This document shows, piece by piece, positions 9,615 through 18,353 of a stretch of DNA of 64,000 nt. The first letter of the stretch is position 1; every line of letters begins with the position of its first letter. The DNA lies in assembly GCF_022008395.1 (NCBI RefSeq), contig NZ_JAIRBB010000002.1:372001-436000 (forward strand), given 5' to 3'. Below the pieces are notes generated by a model. It was not told the origin of the DNA. It was given only the letters and a program-made list of their open reading frames with translations, and made no database searches. The DNA comes from Aequorivita xiaoshiensis. GTDB taxonomy: Bacteria; Bacteroidota; Bacteroidia; Flavobacteriales; Flavobacteriaceae. Made by a program: the position numbers and the translations under genes.

Positions 9615-9788
9615 CTACTTATTTAATTGTTTGTTTTTCTTTTCTTCACGTTTATTTTTAAAATTCTCTTGAAGTGCACCACCAATCCAGTAAGGGAGTA
9701 TTCCCATCAAAAAAATCATCAACCAAAATCCGATGGTAACTACAGTCATAACAGCGATGAATCCTAAAAATTGCTCAAAAGTAAACAT
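9615..9788 (-). CDS. small single-pass or hairpin membrane protein, 57 residues
   Basis: An intact 57-residue frame from ATG at 9788 to TAG at 9615. It begins MFTFEQFLGF, has a long hydrophobic stretch (about 7-36, IAVMTVVTIGFWLMIFLMGIL) that fits one long or two short membrane helices, then a basic, highly charged tail (KNKREEKKNKQLNK). It has its own predicted promoter (-7 TATCTTTG at 9814-9821 on this strand) and its own terminator, which strongly supports a real gene. No function is recognised. Short membrane proteins of this kind are common and often modulate larger membrane complexes, but nothing here shows a partner. Confidence 0.72.
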   Translation of the reverse strand: MFTFEQFLGFIAVMTVVTIGFWLMIFLMGILPYWIGGALQENFKNKREEKKNKQLNK

Positions 9789-9813
9789 GGTATATTATTT
9801 TTAATTGAAAGTC

Positions 9814-9845
9814 CAAAGATAGTACGTTTTTTTTTAAAACAACAA
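9814..9845 (-). promoter_or_regulatory. promoter of the 57-residue membrane protein gene
   Basis: On the minus strand TATCTTTG (9814-9821) matches the Bacteroidota -7 box TAnnTTTG. A TTG triplet lies 21 bases upstream, which fits the -33 element. The -7 box is about 26 bases before the ATG. Confidence 0.65.
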
Positions 9846-9889
9846 CAAAACTTTTAGTTTTATTCTCAGGAAATAAACAGCTGTGCGGG

Positions 9890-9920
9890 TTGACCAACTT
9901 TTTGCTTTTCGTTATCTTTG
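9890..9920 (+). promoter_or_regulatory. promoter of fumC
   Basis: TTG at 9890-9892, 20 bases, then TATCTTTG at 9913-9920. Both boxes and the spacing match the Bacteroidota consensus (TTTG, 19-21 bases, TAnnTTTG). This predicts a leader of about 110 bases before the fumC ATG, with two small hairpins at 9927-9955 and 9979-9996. Confidence 0.75.
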
Positions 9921-10038
9921 CAGCAGTTTTAATCCCTTATTCATTCGGGTTAAAATAAATTCAAAATCAAGTACTTAAGGAGTTCTTCGTAACTCTGCTA
10001 TTTTAAATAATAATTAATTCATTATAAACATTATTACA

Positions 10039-11424
10039 ATGCAGTATAGAATAGAGAAAGACACCATGGGCGAGGTAAAAGTACCAGCCGATAAACTTTG
10101 GGGCGCACAAACAGAGCGTTCATTCGAAAATTTTAAAATTGGCCCACGTGCTTCAATGCCTCTAGAGATAATCTATGGCTTTGCATATCTTAAAAAGGCA
10201 GCAGCTTACACTAACTGCGAACTTGGAGTTCTTCCTGAAGAAAAAAGAGACCTTATTGCAACAGTTTGTGATGAGATTTTAGCAGGAAAACACGACGATC
10301 AATTTCCTTTAGTAATTTGGCAAACAGGAAGTGGTACGCAAAGCAATATGAACGTAAATGAAGTAATTGCAAACCGTGCACACCAATTAGCTGGAAAAAA
10401 AATTGGAGAAGGTGAAAAAACACTTCAGCCAAATGACGATGTAAACAAATCGCAATCCTCAAACGATACTTTCCCAACGGGAATGCACATTGCAGCTTAT
10501 AAAAAGTTAATCGAAACAACAATTCCAGGTGTTGAGCAACTTCAAAAGACACTTGCCAAAAAAGCAGAAGACTTTAAAGAGGTTGTAAAAATTGGTCGTA
10601 CTCACTTTATGGATGCTACCCCTCTTACGTTGGGACAAGAGTTTGGTGGTTATGCAGCACAATTAGCATACGGAATTAAAGCTTTAAAAAATACGCTTCC
10701 ACATTTAGCTGAACTCGCTTTAGGAGGGACTGCTGTTGGAACTGGATTAAACACACCAAAAGGATACGACGTTAAAGTTGCAAAATATATTGCTGACTTT
10801 ACAGGTTTACCTTTTGTTACTGCTCAAAATAAATTTGAAGCTTTAGCGGCTCACGACGCATTTGTAGAAAGTCACGGTGCATTAAAGCAATTGGCGGTTT
10901 CATTAAACAAAATAGCTAATGACGTTAGAATGCTTGCTAGTGGACCTCGTAGTGGAATTGGAGAAATCAACATTCCTGCAAACGAACCAGGTTCTTCTAT
11001 TATGCCAGGAAAAGTAAACCCTACACAATGTGAAGCTTTAACAATGGTTTGCTCTCAAGTAATAGGTAACGATATGGCAATTGCCGTTGGCGGTATGCAA
11101 GGTCAATTTGAACTTAACGTGTTCAAACCAGTAATGGCTGCAAACTTTTTAGAATCTGCTCAACTTCTTGGAGATGCTTGTGTGTCATTCGATGTAAATT
11201 GTGCACAAGGTATCGAACCTAACCACGAGGTTATTAAAAGGCAATTAAACAACAGTTTAATGCTTGTTACAGCGTTAAACACAAAAATTGGATACTACAA
11301 AGCAGCAGAAATCGCTAATACAGCTCACAAAAACGGAACAACTCTTAAAGAAGAAGCAGTAAACTTAGGTTATACTACTGCTGAAGAGTTCGACCAATGG
11401 GTAAGACCAGAAGATATGGTGTAG
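10039..11424 (+). CDS. fumC: class II fumarate hydratase
   Basis: Catalyses the reversible hydration of fumarate to L-malate in the TCA cycle; a cytoplasmic homotetramer without iron-sulfur cluster. At 461 residues it has the usual class II length. Signature segments of the fumarase/aspartase superfamily are visible: [12 protein letters not shown] near residue 100, SSNDTFPT near 140, [10 protein letters not shown] near 187, and the [11 protein letters not shown] signature loop with its catalytic Ser near 320. It stands alone with its own promoter (9890-9920) and terminator (11459-11486). Confidence 0.96.
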   Translation: MQYRIEKDTMGEVKVPADKLWGAQTERSFENFKIGPRASMPLEIIYGFAYLKKAAAYTNCELGVLPEEKRDLIATVCDEILAGKHDDQFPLVIWQTGSGTQSNMNVNEVIANRAHQLAGKKIGEGEKTLQPNDDVNKSQSSNDTFPTGMHIAAYKKLIETTIPGVEQLQKTLAKKAEDFKEVVKIGRTHFMDATPLTLGQEFGGYAAQLAYGIKALKNTLPHLAELALGGTAVGTGLNTPKGYDVKVAKYIADFTGLPFVTAQNKFEALAAHDAFVESHGALKQLAVSLNKIANDVRMLASGPRSGIGEINIPANEPGSSIMPGKVNPTQCEALTMVCSQVIGNDMAIAVGGMQGQFELNVFKPVMAANFLESAQLLGDACVSFDVNCAQGIEPNHEVIKRQLNNSLMLVTALNTKIGYYKAAEIANTAHKNGTTLKEEAVNLGYTTAEEFDQWVRPEDMV

Positions 11425-11458
11425 TAGTCACTACAAACCCAAAGTTTTAAACAACATA

Positions 11459-11486
11459 CCCCGCATTAATTGCGGGGTTTTTTTTA
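11459..11486 (+). terminator. intrinsic terminator of fumC
   Basis: CCCCGCA and TGCGGGG pair around an AT-rich loop (TTAAT), followed directly by eight T residues. It lies about 35 bases after the fumC stop. Confidence 0.92.
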
Positions 11487-11516
11487 GGCTTCAACCATTT
11501 ATGAAGTAGTATTGTT

Positions 11517-11906
11517 TTATTTAGCTAACCTATCTTTAACAAATTCAATTTGTGTTTTTCCGTGTGGTGTTGGCACCCCGTTTTCGTCTAAACTCACCAT
11601 TATAATTTTTTCAATACTAATAATTACTTCGTGATTCATTTTGTTTCGAACCTCGCAGGCAAGCGTTAATGACGTTCTTCCAAAAGATTTCGGCTCTAGC
11701 CCTATTTCTACGATATCACCTTTTTTAGCAGAACTCACAAAATTTATTTCGCTCATAAACTTCGTTACTGTTCTCGGGTTTTCTAATTGTATAATTGCAT
11801 ATAAAGCCGCTTCTTCATCAATCCATTCTAGTAAACGGCCGCCAAACAAGGTCCCGTTGGGATTTAAATCTTCTGGCTTAATCCATTTTCGTGTGTGAAA
11901 ATTCAT
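11517..11906 (-). CDS. acyl-CoA thioesterase, hotdog fold (YciA/BACH-like)
   Basis: A 129-residue hotdog-fold protein that likely hydrolyses acyl-CoA to free acid and CoA in the cytoplasm. The family segment NPNGTLFGGRLLEWIDEEAAL (residues about 16-36) carries the catalytic Asp after the central helix, and the beta strands VTKFMSEINFVSSAKKGDIVEIG match the YciA type. Length matches single-domain family members. It is encoded just downstream of the aldehyde dehydrogenase on the same strand (about 60 bases gap), so they may share a transcript. Confidence 0.85.
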   Translation of the reverse strand: MNFHTRKWIKPEDLNPNGTLFGGRLLEWIDEEAALYAIIQLENPRTVTKFMSEINFVSSAKKGDIVEIGLEPKSFGRTSLTLACEVRNKMNHEVIISIEKIIMVSLDENGVPTPHGKTQIEFVKDRLAK

Positions 11907-11966
11907 TCTTTAATATAATTTAGGTTGGTTATTTAAATAAACCTACAAATCAAATCCAGTAGGTTC

Positions 11967-13328
11967 TTACTTTTTAATATATACGGTTTTTCTATTTACG
12001 AATTCTTTTATTCCATCGGCACTTAGTTCTCGTCCGTAACCACTTTCTTTAATTCCGCCAAAAGGTAATCGCGGATCACTTTTTACTAATTCATTTATAA
12101 AAACAGCACCTTCATCAAATTTATGGATAATCTTCTCTGCTGCTTCTATATTCTCTGTAAATAGCGAAACTCCTAATCCAAATCGAGAATTATTAGAGAG
12201 ATCAATCGCTTCCTCAATAGTTTTAAATGTAGTAACAGACAAAGCAGGCCCAAATGTTTCTTCCTTAAATACCGCCATATTTTCGGTAACATTTGTCAAA
12301 ACAGTTGGTTCAAAATAAGCTCCGTGTCGCTTACCTCCTACTATAAGCTTTGCTCCTGCCTTAATTGAATCATTGACTTGCTTTTCAATATCTTTCGCCA
12401 AGTCCTCTCTGGCTAAAGTTCCTATATAAGTTTCTTGGTCTAAAGGATCTCCACTTCTTAATTCTCTAACCTTAACAACTAGTTTTTCAACAAATTCTTC
12501 AGCAATAGATTCATCTACAATCAACCTTTTTCCGGCTATACAACTCTGCCCGGTATTTTGAAAACGCGCTTGCACACAAGTTTCCAAAGTCTTTTCAATA
12601 TCACAATCTTTCATTACAACTAATGCGTTACTACCTCCTAATTCTAGTACTGTTTTTTTAATGTTCTTACCTGCTAGGGATGCAACCGAAGACCCAGCTG
12701 GCCCACTTCCAGTAAGGGTAACAGCTTTTACTTTTTTATTTTCAATTATTTCTTCTACGGCATCACTTCCTATTAATAATGTAGTAAAACAGTTGTCTGG
12801 AAAACCAGCTCGTTTAAATATCTTTTCAATATTCAAGGCACTTCCAAATACGTTAGAAGCGTGCTTTAAAACACAAATATTTCCAGCCATAAGAGCAGGA
12901 GCAGCAAATCGGAAAACTTGCCAAAACGGATAATTCCACGGCATTACAGCAAGAATTACTCCTAAGGGTTCATAACTCACATAACTTTTATGGGCATCGG
13001 TTTTAATTACTCTATTTTCAAGTTGATTTTCGGCATGCTCAGCGTAATATTCGCATACCCATGCACATTTTTCAACCTCTGCTATTGCTTGAGAAATAGG
13101 TTTTCCCATTTCTAAAGTCAGCATTTTAGCATATTCGTGTTTATTAGACCTCATTTCTGCAGCCGCTGCAAGCATTAGTTTTTGTCGTTCATTAAATGGA
13201 ACACCTCGCCAGCTATAAAAGCGTTTATCCGCTTTATCTATAATTTCAGAAACTTCTTTTTTGCTGTGATTTTTATAGGAATTTAGTTCATCTCCATTAT
13301 ATGGATTTTTGGAAACAGTAACGGCCAT
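11967..13328 (-). CDS. NAD(P)-dependent aldehyde dehydrogenase, succinate-semialdehyde dehydrogenase type
   Basis: Oxidises an aldehyde, likely succinate semialdehyde, to the acid. Seen: NWPF-type cofactor segment (MPWNYPFWQVFR), ELGGSNALVV with the general-base Glu, NTGQSCIAGKR with the catalytic Cys, and EETFGPALSV. Length (about 453 residues) fits the short SSADH/GabD branch. The frame extends to TTG at 13352, but ATG at 13328 (MAVTVSKNPYNG) begins the conserved part and is chosen. A thioesterase gene follows on the same strand. The exact substrate cannot be read from the sequence. Confidence 0.88.
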   Translation of the reverse strand: MAVTVSKNPYNGDELNSYKNHSKKEVSEIIDKADKRFYSWRGVPFNERQKLMLAAAAEMRSNKHEYAKMLTLEMGKPISQAIAEVEKCAWVCEYYAEHAENQLENRVIKTDAHKSYVSYEPLGVILAVMPWNYPFWQVFRFAAPALMAGNICVLKHASNVFGSALNIEKIFKRAGFPDNCFTTLLIGSDAVEEIIENKKVKAVTLTGSGPAGSSVASLAGKNIKKTVLELGGSNALVVMKDCDIEKTLETCVQARFQNTGQSCIAGKRLIVDESIAEEFVEKLVVKVRELRSGDPLDQETYIGTLAREDLAKDIEKQVNDSIKAGAKLIVGGKRHGAYFEPTVLTNVTENMAVFKEETFGPALSVTTFKTIEEAIDLSNNSRFGLGVSLFTENIEAAEKIIHKFDEGAVFINELVKSDPRLPFGGIKESGYGRELSADGIKEFVNRKTVYIKK

Positions 13329-13427
13329 TGTTTTTATTTTAAAAGTATTCAAAACATAGAGAATGAGTAAGCGATTAAGACTATTTTAACGAGAAAAATA
13401 TTGAAAATAAAGCATTCAAACTTTCAT

Positions 13428-13455
13428 TACCTTTGCGCCTATTATAATACATTTG
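13428..13455 (+). promoter_or_regulatory. candidate promoter boxes for gcvT-glsA
   Basis: Two matches to TAnnTTTG lie about 100-120 bases before the gcvT start: TACCTTTG at 13428-13435 and TACATTTG at 13448-13455. Neither has a well spaced TTTG upstream, so which is used is unclear. Confidence 0.45.
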
Positions 13456-13549
13456 TGAAAAATGAATTATTTAAAATAATATTAAAAAATTTATCACTAT
13501 CTCTATCTCAAGTAATGCCTTAGGATAAAGAAATAAAAACATTTTTAAA

Positions 13550-14632
13550 ATGAAAAACACTGCACTTACACACATACACGAACAACTAGGCGCTAAGATG
13601 GTGCCATTTGCAGGTTATAATATGCCTGTTTCATACGAAGGAGTAAAAGCTGAGCACGAAACTGTGCGAAATGGCGTGGGTGTATTTGATGTTTCGCATA
13701 TGGGCGAATTTTTGATTACAGGTCCAAAAGCTTTGGATTTAATTCAAAAAATAAGCAGTAACGATGCCACCAAACTTAAAGATGGAAAAGCTCAATACTG
13801 CTATTTTCCTAATGAAGAAGGAGGTATAGTTGACGATTTAATTATTTATAAAATTAAAGACGAAGAATATTTACTTGTAGTAAACGCATCTAATATAGAC
13901 AAAGATTGGGCTTGGATAGAAAAACAAAACACTATGGGTGCCGAAATGAGAAATATCTCTGATGAATATTCACTTTTAGCTATTCAAGGACCGAAAGCAA
14001 TTGAAGCCATGCAATCGTTAACTTCAGAAGATTTGAGCGCTATTAAATTTTATAACTTCAAAGTTTCTGATTTTGCTGGAATTGAGCACGTGATTATTAG
14101 TGCTACTGGTTATACTGGAAGTGGTGGATTCGAAATTTACTGTAAAAACAGTGAGGTTGAACAGATTTGGAATAAAGTTTTTGAAGCTGGAAAAGAGTAC
14201 GGTATCAAACCAATTGGTTTAGCTGCTCGTGATACACTTAGATTAGAAATGGGCTTCTGCTTGTACGGAAATGATATAGATGAAACAACTTCTCCATTAG
14301 AAGCTGGATTGGGATGGATTACAAAATTCACCAAAGACTTTATCAATTCTGATAATTTGAAAAAAGAAAAAGAGGAAGGAATAAAAAACAAACTTATTGG
14401 TTTTGAATTAATAGACCGTGGAGTTCCTAGACAAGGGTATGAAATTGCCGATAAGGATGGAAACATCATCGGGAGAGTTACTAGTGGAACCATGGCACCC
14501 TCACTAAATAAATCGATTGGATTGGGATATGTAACTGTAGAAAACAGTGCGCCAGAATCTGAAATATTCATTCAAATAAGAAATAAACCCGTTGCAGCAA
14601 AAGTTGTTAAAACACCGTTTTACAAAGGCTAA
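13550..14632 (+). CDS. gcvT: glycine cleavage system T protein (aminomethyltransferase)
   Basis: Transfers the methylene group of the aminomethyl-lipoyl H protein to tetrahydrofolate and releases ammonia, in glycine breakdown. It is 360 residues, the usual length. The N-terminal GCV_T folate domain is clear ([25 protein letters not shown], then VFDVSHMGE, and [11 protein letters not shown]), with [11 protein letters not shown] and [19 protein letters not shown] in the middle and the barrel-like C-terminal domain ([21 protein letters not shown]). Its stop overlaps the glutaminase start by one base (TAATG), so both are on one message. The other glycine-cleavage subunits are not in the window. 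Confidence 0.96.
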   Translation: MKNTALTHIHEQLGAKMVPFAGYNMPVSYEGVKAEHETVRNGVGVFDVSHMGEFLITGPKALDLIQKISSNDATKLKDGKAQYCYFPNEEGGIVDDLIIYKIKDEEYLLVVNASNIDKDWAWIEKQNTMGAEMRNISDEYSLLAIQGPKAIEAMQSLTSEDLSAIKFYNFKVSDFAGIEHVIISATGYTGSGGFEIYCKNSEVEQIWNKVFEAGKEYGIKPIGLAARDTLRLEMGFCLYGNDIDETTSPLEAGLGWITKFTKDFINSDNLKKEKEEGIKNKLIGFELIDRGVPRQGYEIADKDGNIIGRVTSGTMAPSLNKSIGLGYVTVENSAPESEIFIQIRNKPVAAKVVKTPFYKG

Positions 14633-15546
14633 TGTTGGACTATCAAGCAATTTTAGAAGAAATATATTCATCACTTAAAAAAACTGAAGATACTGGTGAA
14701 GTAGCTAGCTATATCCCAGAATTGGCTAAGATTCCAAAAGACAAGCTAGGAATTCACCTTCAGTTAATAACGGGTGAAGACTATGCTGTTGGCGATGCTT
14801 TGGAAAAATTTTCAATTCAAAGTATTTCTAAAGTATTCTCTTTATCAAAAGCGTTTCAGCTAGTTGGAAATAAACTTCTTACTCGTGTTGATGTAGAACC
14901 TTCGGGGAATCCATTCAATCATCTTTCTCTTTTGGAACTTGAAAATGGAATTCCTCGAAATCCTTTAATCAATTCGGGGGCGATTGTAGTAGCAGACATT
15001 TTGCTTTCAAATTTAAAAAACCCAAAAGAAGATTTTTTAAACTTTGTACGCGAATTAGCGCACGACGATTCAATTAACTTTAATGTAAAAGTTGCAGAGT
15101 CTGAAAGAGAAACAGGTTTCAATAATTATGCAGCTGCCAATCTTTTAAAGTCCTTTGGAAACCTTCAAAATGATGTTGATGATGTGTTAGACTTCTATTT
15201 TCATCAATGTTCAATAATGATGAATTGCAAACAACTTACAAACGCTTTTTTCGTTTATGCCAATAAAGGTAAGTGTTTAAAAAACGTATTGCACTTAACA
15301 CCAAGTCAGGTAAAACGAATTAATGCAATTATGTTAACCTGCGGTTTTTATGATGAAGCAGGCGAATTTGCGTTTGAAGTTGGATTACCTGGAAAAAGTG
15401 GCGTTGGTGGCGGAATAGTGGCACTTCTACCCCATTGTTTTACAATCGCAACCTGGGCGCCAGCCTTAAACCCACAAGGAAATTCATATTTAGGAATGCA
15501 GGCATTAGAGCAGTTTACCACTAAAACAAAACTATCTATATTTTAA
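14632..15546 (+). CDS. glsA: glutaminase (serine-dependent, GlsA type)
   Basis: Hydrolyses L-glutamine to L-glutamate and ammonia. The 304-residue length and motifs match the beta-lactamase-like glutaminases: FSIQSISKVFSL carries the catalytic Ser-x-x-Lys, with NPLINSGAI, ERETGFNNYAAANLL, and the C-terminal GLPGKSGVGGGI. Cytoplasmic. It overlaps gcvT by one base and is followed after 22 bases by a short-chain reductase-like gene, so the three form an operon. Confidence 0.95.
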   Translation: MLDYQAILEEIYSSLKKTEDTGEVASYIPELAKIPKDKLGIHLQLITGEDYAVGDALEKFSIQSISKVFSLSKAFQLVGNKLLTRVDVEPSGNPFNHLSLLELENGIPRNPLINSGAIVVADILLSNLKNPKEDFLNFVRELAHDDSINFNVKVAESERETGFNNYAAANLLKSFGNLQNDVDDVLDFYFHQCSIMMNCKQLTNAFFVYANKGKCLKNVLHLTPSQVKRINAIMLTCGFYDEAGEFAFEVGLPGKSGVGGGIVALLPHCFTIATWAPALNPQGNSYLGMQALEQFTTKTKLSIF

Positions 15547-15568
15547 AAAGAAGTTGAAGCGGAATTTA

Positions 15569-16426
15569 ATGAGGAAAAAAGAAGGAAAAGAACGTATTTT
15601 AATCCTTGGAGGTAGCGGTTTTATAGGTTATGAAATTTATAAAGAACTTCTATCCTATTACGAAGTGTATTGCACTTACTGTAAGCAAGAGGGCGCTTTT
15701 TCTGAAAATCAAGTGTTCTTTAAATACTGCGTGGAAGAAGACTCCTTGTTTTTATTGCTGAATGAAATAAAGCCTACTGTAATAATTTCGGCAATTTCTG
15801 GAGATTATAAGAGACTGTTTGATGCTTATCAACAAATGGTTAACTACACCTTGCTTCACGAGGATTGTTCAGTTTTATATATTTCTTCAGCAGAAGTTTT
15901 CGATGGAAAATTTACACATCCATCATATGAAAATGATTTGACGCTCTCCGAAACTCCTTCAGGGAAATTCAAAATTGCAATTGAGAAGTTGTTACTAGAA
16001 ACTATTCCGCAGCAAACCGCAATTTTAAGACTGCCAATGGTGTTAGGGGTTAATTCACCGGAAATAGTTCATTTACGGCAATGTATCCGACATAAGGCTA
16101 CGTATGAAGTTTTCCCGAATCTTATAATTACTACAACTACTATAGACAAGATTTGCCAGCAAATTCACTATATCGTTAATCACTCATTGGTTGGAATATT
16201 CCATTTATCGAGTTATGACATGGTACATCACGAAGATCTCATCAGAGAGATAACGTTTAAAATTAGTGATAAAACGCCTATATTTAAAAGTGTATTTAGT
16301 AGTAATGAAGACCGCTATAACGCAATTCTTCCAAAGGTGAATCAATTACCTGAATCCTATCAAATAGCTGTGGCAGAAGTAGTTGAAGAATCTGGTTTAA
16401 ACGAAGAGATTATGTCTATACGGTAA
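15569..16426 (+). CDS. NAD(P)-binding sugar-nucleotide reductase-like protein (RmlD/extended SDR)
   Basis: About 285 residues with an N-terminal Rossmann nucleotide-binding motif (ILILGGSGFIGYEI) and an RmlD-like layout: VIISAISGDYKRL, then YISSAEVFDGK at the position of the catalytic Ser/Thr strand. The classical YxxxK is not obvious (GKFKIAIEKLL occupies that position with Phe instead of Tyr), so catalytic activity is uncertain. It may be a dTDP-4-dehydrorhamnose reductase relative. A TTG at 15554 is in frame, but the ATG at 15569 is preferred. Third gene of the gcvT-glsA operon. Confidence 0.72.
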   Translation: MRKKEGKERILILGGSGFIGYEIYKELLSYYEVYCTYCKQEGAFSENQVFFKYCVEEDSLFLLLNEIKPTVIISAISGDYKRLFDAYQQMVNYTLLHEDCSVLYISSAEVFDGKFTHPSYENDLTLSETPSGKFKIAIEKLLLETIPQQTAILRLPMVLGVNSPEIVHLRQCIRHKATYEVFPNLIITTTTIDKICQQIHYIVNHSLVGIFHLSSYDMVHHEDLIREITFKISDKTPIFKSVFSSNEDRYNAILPKVNQLPESYQIAVAEVVEESGLNEEIMSIR

Positions 16427-16462
16427 AATTTTGTACATTGATTTTAAACTAAAATTACAACT

Positions 16463-16744
16463 ATGAAAGCATTAACTGAAAATGAAATATTAGAAAAGCT
16501 TAAAGATTTTGAAGGCTGGGAATATATTGAAGGAGCCCTTCACGCAATTTTCGAATTTGAAAATTTTAAAGAGGCGTTTACTTCAATGACAAGAATAGCT
16601 TTTGAAGCTGAAAAATTAAATCATCACCCTGAGTGGAGTAATGTTTACAATTCATTAGAAATCTATTTATCTACTCACGATGCAGAGGGTGTAACAGAAA
16701 AAGATTTTGAGCTTGCTCGAATTATTGATGAACTTGTTGGTTAG
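16463..16744 (+). CDS. 4a-hydroxytetrahydrobiopterin dehydratase (pterin carbinolamine dehydratase)
   Basis: A 93-residue protein that dehydrates 4a-hydroxytetrahydropterin to quinonoid dihydropterin, recycling the cofactor of aromatic amino-acid hydroxylases. Length and motifs fit the PCD/DCoH family: the active-site segment KLNHHPEWSNVYN and the STHDAEGVTEKDFELA helix. No hydroxylase gene is in the window. In many bacteria it also supports molybdopterin or folate metabolism, so the pathway here is open. Confidence 0.93.
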   Translation: MKALTENEILEKLKDFEGWEYIEGALHAIFEFENFKEAFTSMTRIAFEAEKLNHHPEWSNVYNSLEIYLSTHDAEGVTEKDFELARIIDELVG

Positions 16745-16884
16745 AAACTTTTAATCTACAGCATCAATTTCCAAATAAAAATTCATTAAATAAATATCAA
16801 AACTCAAAGTCGAGACCTTTTGCTAATTGAATTTTCTAAGTTAGAATTTATTTATTATTTGAGTTTTTGAAATTTGGAATTTTT

Positions 16885-16892
16885 TATATTTG
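16885..16892 (+). promoter_or_regulatory. candidate -7 box for the YebC-family gene
   Basis: TATATTTG matches TAnnTTTG and lies about 70 bases before the ATG at 16961. No well spaced -33 TTTG is present (nearest copies are 15 and 23 bases away). Confidence 0.45.
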
Positions 16893-16960
16893 ATGTACCT
16901 AAACTTTGATTAATTCCTGAAGTGAATTAATTAAATTATAATTTAAAACAATTAACAAAA

Positions 16961-17683
16961 ATGGGAAGAGCTTTCGAATTTAGAAAAGCAAGAAAAATGA
17001 AGCGTTGGTCTGCAATGTCCAAAGCTTTTACGCGTATTGGAAAGGATATTGTAATGGCTGTAAAAGAAGGAGGTCCTGATCCAGATACCAATGCTAGACT
17101 TCGTGCAGTAATACAGAATGCCAAGTCTGTAAATATGCCTAAAGACAATGTAGAGCGCGCTATTAAAAGAGCGAGTGACAAAAGCTTAGGCGATTATAAG
17201 GAAGTTCTTTTTGAAGGCTATGCTCCACACGGAATTGCAATTTTAATTGAAACAGCTACCGATAACAACACTAGAACTGTTGCAAATATTCGCAGTTACT
17301 TTAATAAATGTGACGGTAGTTTAGGAACTTCTGGTTCTGTTTCGTTTATGTTTGATCACACTTGTAACTTCCGTATAAATCCCGAAGGAATGGATATTGA
17401 AGAACTTGAGCTAGAATTAATAGATCACGGCCTTGAAGAAATTTTTGAAGATGAAGATGGTATTTTAATTTACGCGCCTTTCGAAAGTTTCGGTGCAATA
17501 CAATCGTATTTAGAGGATAAAAATATAGAAATTCTTTCTTCTGGGTTTGAACGTATTCCACAAGTAACCAAAAAACTAAATGCCGAAGAAGTAGCCGATG
17601 TAGAAAAACTTCTTGAAAAGATAGAAGAAGATGATGACGTTCAAAATGTTTATCACACCATGGAAGAATCTACAGAAGAATAA
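16961..17683 (+). CDS. YebC/PmpR family protein
   Basis: A 240-residue protein of the YebC (TACO1-like) family, recognisable from the N-terminal MGRAFEFRKARKMKRWSAMSK and the downstream GGPDPDTNARLR, VNMPKDNVERAIKRA and YEGYAP-like (FEGYAPHGIA) motifs. The N-terminus differs from the common AGHSKWANI form, as in the YebC-II branch. The family has been described both as DNA-binding regulators and, more recently, as factors that help ribosomes through difficult sequences; nothing here decides between these. A strong terminator follows. Confidence 0.93.
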   Translation: MGRAFEFRKARKMKRWSAMSKAFTRIGKDIVMAVKEGGPDPDTNARLRAVIQNAKSVNMPKDNVERAIKRASDKSLGDYKEVLFEGYAPHGIAILIETATDNNTRTVANIRSYFNKCDGSLGTSGSVSFMFDHTCNFRINPEGMDIEELELELIDHGLEEIFEDEDGILIYAPFESFGAIQSYLEDKNIEILSSGFERIPQVTKKLNAEEVADVEKLLEKIEEDDDVQNVYHTMEESTEE

Positions 17684-17708
17684 TTTTTTTCTAACGAATA
17701 AAATATTA

Positions 17709-17752
17709 AAAAAGTCGAGAACGCTTTCAACCATAGTGCTCTCGACTTTTTT
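17709..17752 (+). terminator. intrinsic terminator after the YebC-family gene
   Basis: AAAAGTCGAGA (17710-17720) pairs with TCTCGACTTTT (17740-17750) around a 19-base loop, followed by a run of T. It lies about 30 bases after the stop. It also faces the convergent acyltransferase gene. Confidence 0.85.
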
Positions 17753-17796
17753 TTTAACAAATTGATTAAACTAAAATATCAAATGAGATGTTGTAT

Positions 17797-18333
17797 TTAA
17801 GACAACTCAGGCTCCTTCCCTACCACGCCGTCAAAGTATTTTCTAAGTTGAACCATATCTGCATTTAAATCTCCTGTCGGGTAAAAAGGTTCATTAATAG
17901 TTACTATTTTCTTACCCCAATCAAAAGGAACACATATTATAGGTACATTTGCTTTCATAGCGATATAATAAAATCCCGTTTTCCATTCTTCAACTTTTTT
18001 ACGAGTGCCTTCAGGTGCTAACGACAAACGAAATTCATCCTTCTTTTCGAAAATTTCTGCTATCGCTTCAACTTTATTTTGCCCAGGAGTTCGGTCTAAT
18101 GCAGCTCCACCAGTCCATTTAAAATACCAACCAAATGGCCATTTAAATAGCTCTTTCTTGGCTATATAATTAATCTGAACCTTGGTTATTCTTCTTATAA
18201 ATAATCCAATATAGAAATCGTGCCAACTAGTATGTGGTACAACAATAATAACGGCTTTTTTAACTTTTGGGTCAAAGGCACCATCAATCCTCCATCCCAT
18301 TATTTTATAAAAAACAAATTTTGCAATTCCCAT
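17797..18333 (-). CDS. 1-acyl-sn-glycerol-3-phosphate acyltransferase-like protein (PlsC family)
   Basis: A 178-residue short acyltransferase. The catalytic HX4D motif is HTSWHD (in VVPHTSWHDFYIG) and the substrate-binding block is LAPEGTRKKVEEWKTGFYYIA. It has an N-terminal amphipathic or membrane-associated segment and probably works at the inner membrane. It may be a lysophosphatidate acyltransferase or acylate another lipid. It lies about 20 bases downstream of the KdsB-KdnB fusion on the same strand, which hints at envelope lipid work. Confidence 0.83.
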   Translation of the reverse strand: MGIAKFVFYKIMGWRIDGAFDPKVKKAVIIVVPHTSWHDFYIGLFIRRITKVQINYIAKKELFKWPFGWYFKWTGGAALDRTPGQNKVEAIAEIFEKKDEFRLSLAPEGTRKKVEEWKTGFYYIAMKANVPIICVPFDWGKKIVTINEPFYPTGDLNADMVQLRKYFDGVVGKEPELS

Positions 18334-18353
18334 ATACAGGTGCTAAAGTAAGG

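Noticed and set aside
13353-13549. Glycine riboswitch before gcvT
   Set aside because: The expected conserved glycine-aptamer core was not recognised in this spacer; only promoter-like boxes are visible.
14137-14571. 144-residue open frame antisense to gcvT
   Set aside because: Fully inside gcvT, no recognised domain, composition explained by the complementary strand of a real gene.
16745-16960. Spacer between the pterin dehydratase and YebC genes with CCAAAT and CTCAAA pieces on both strands
   Set aside because: Similar short pieces are scattered without constant spacing or a clean stem; only the -7 box is kept.
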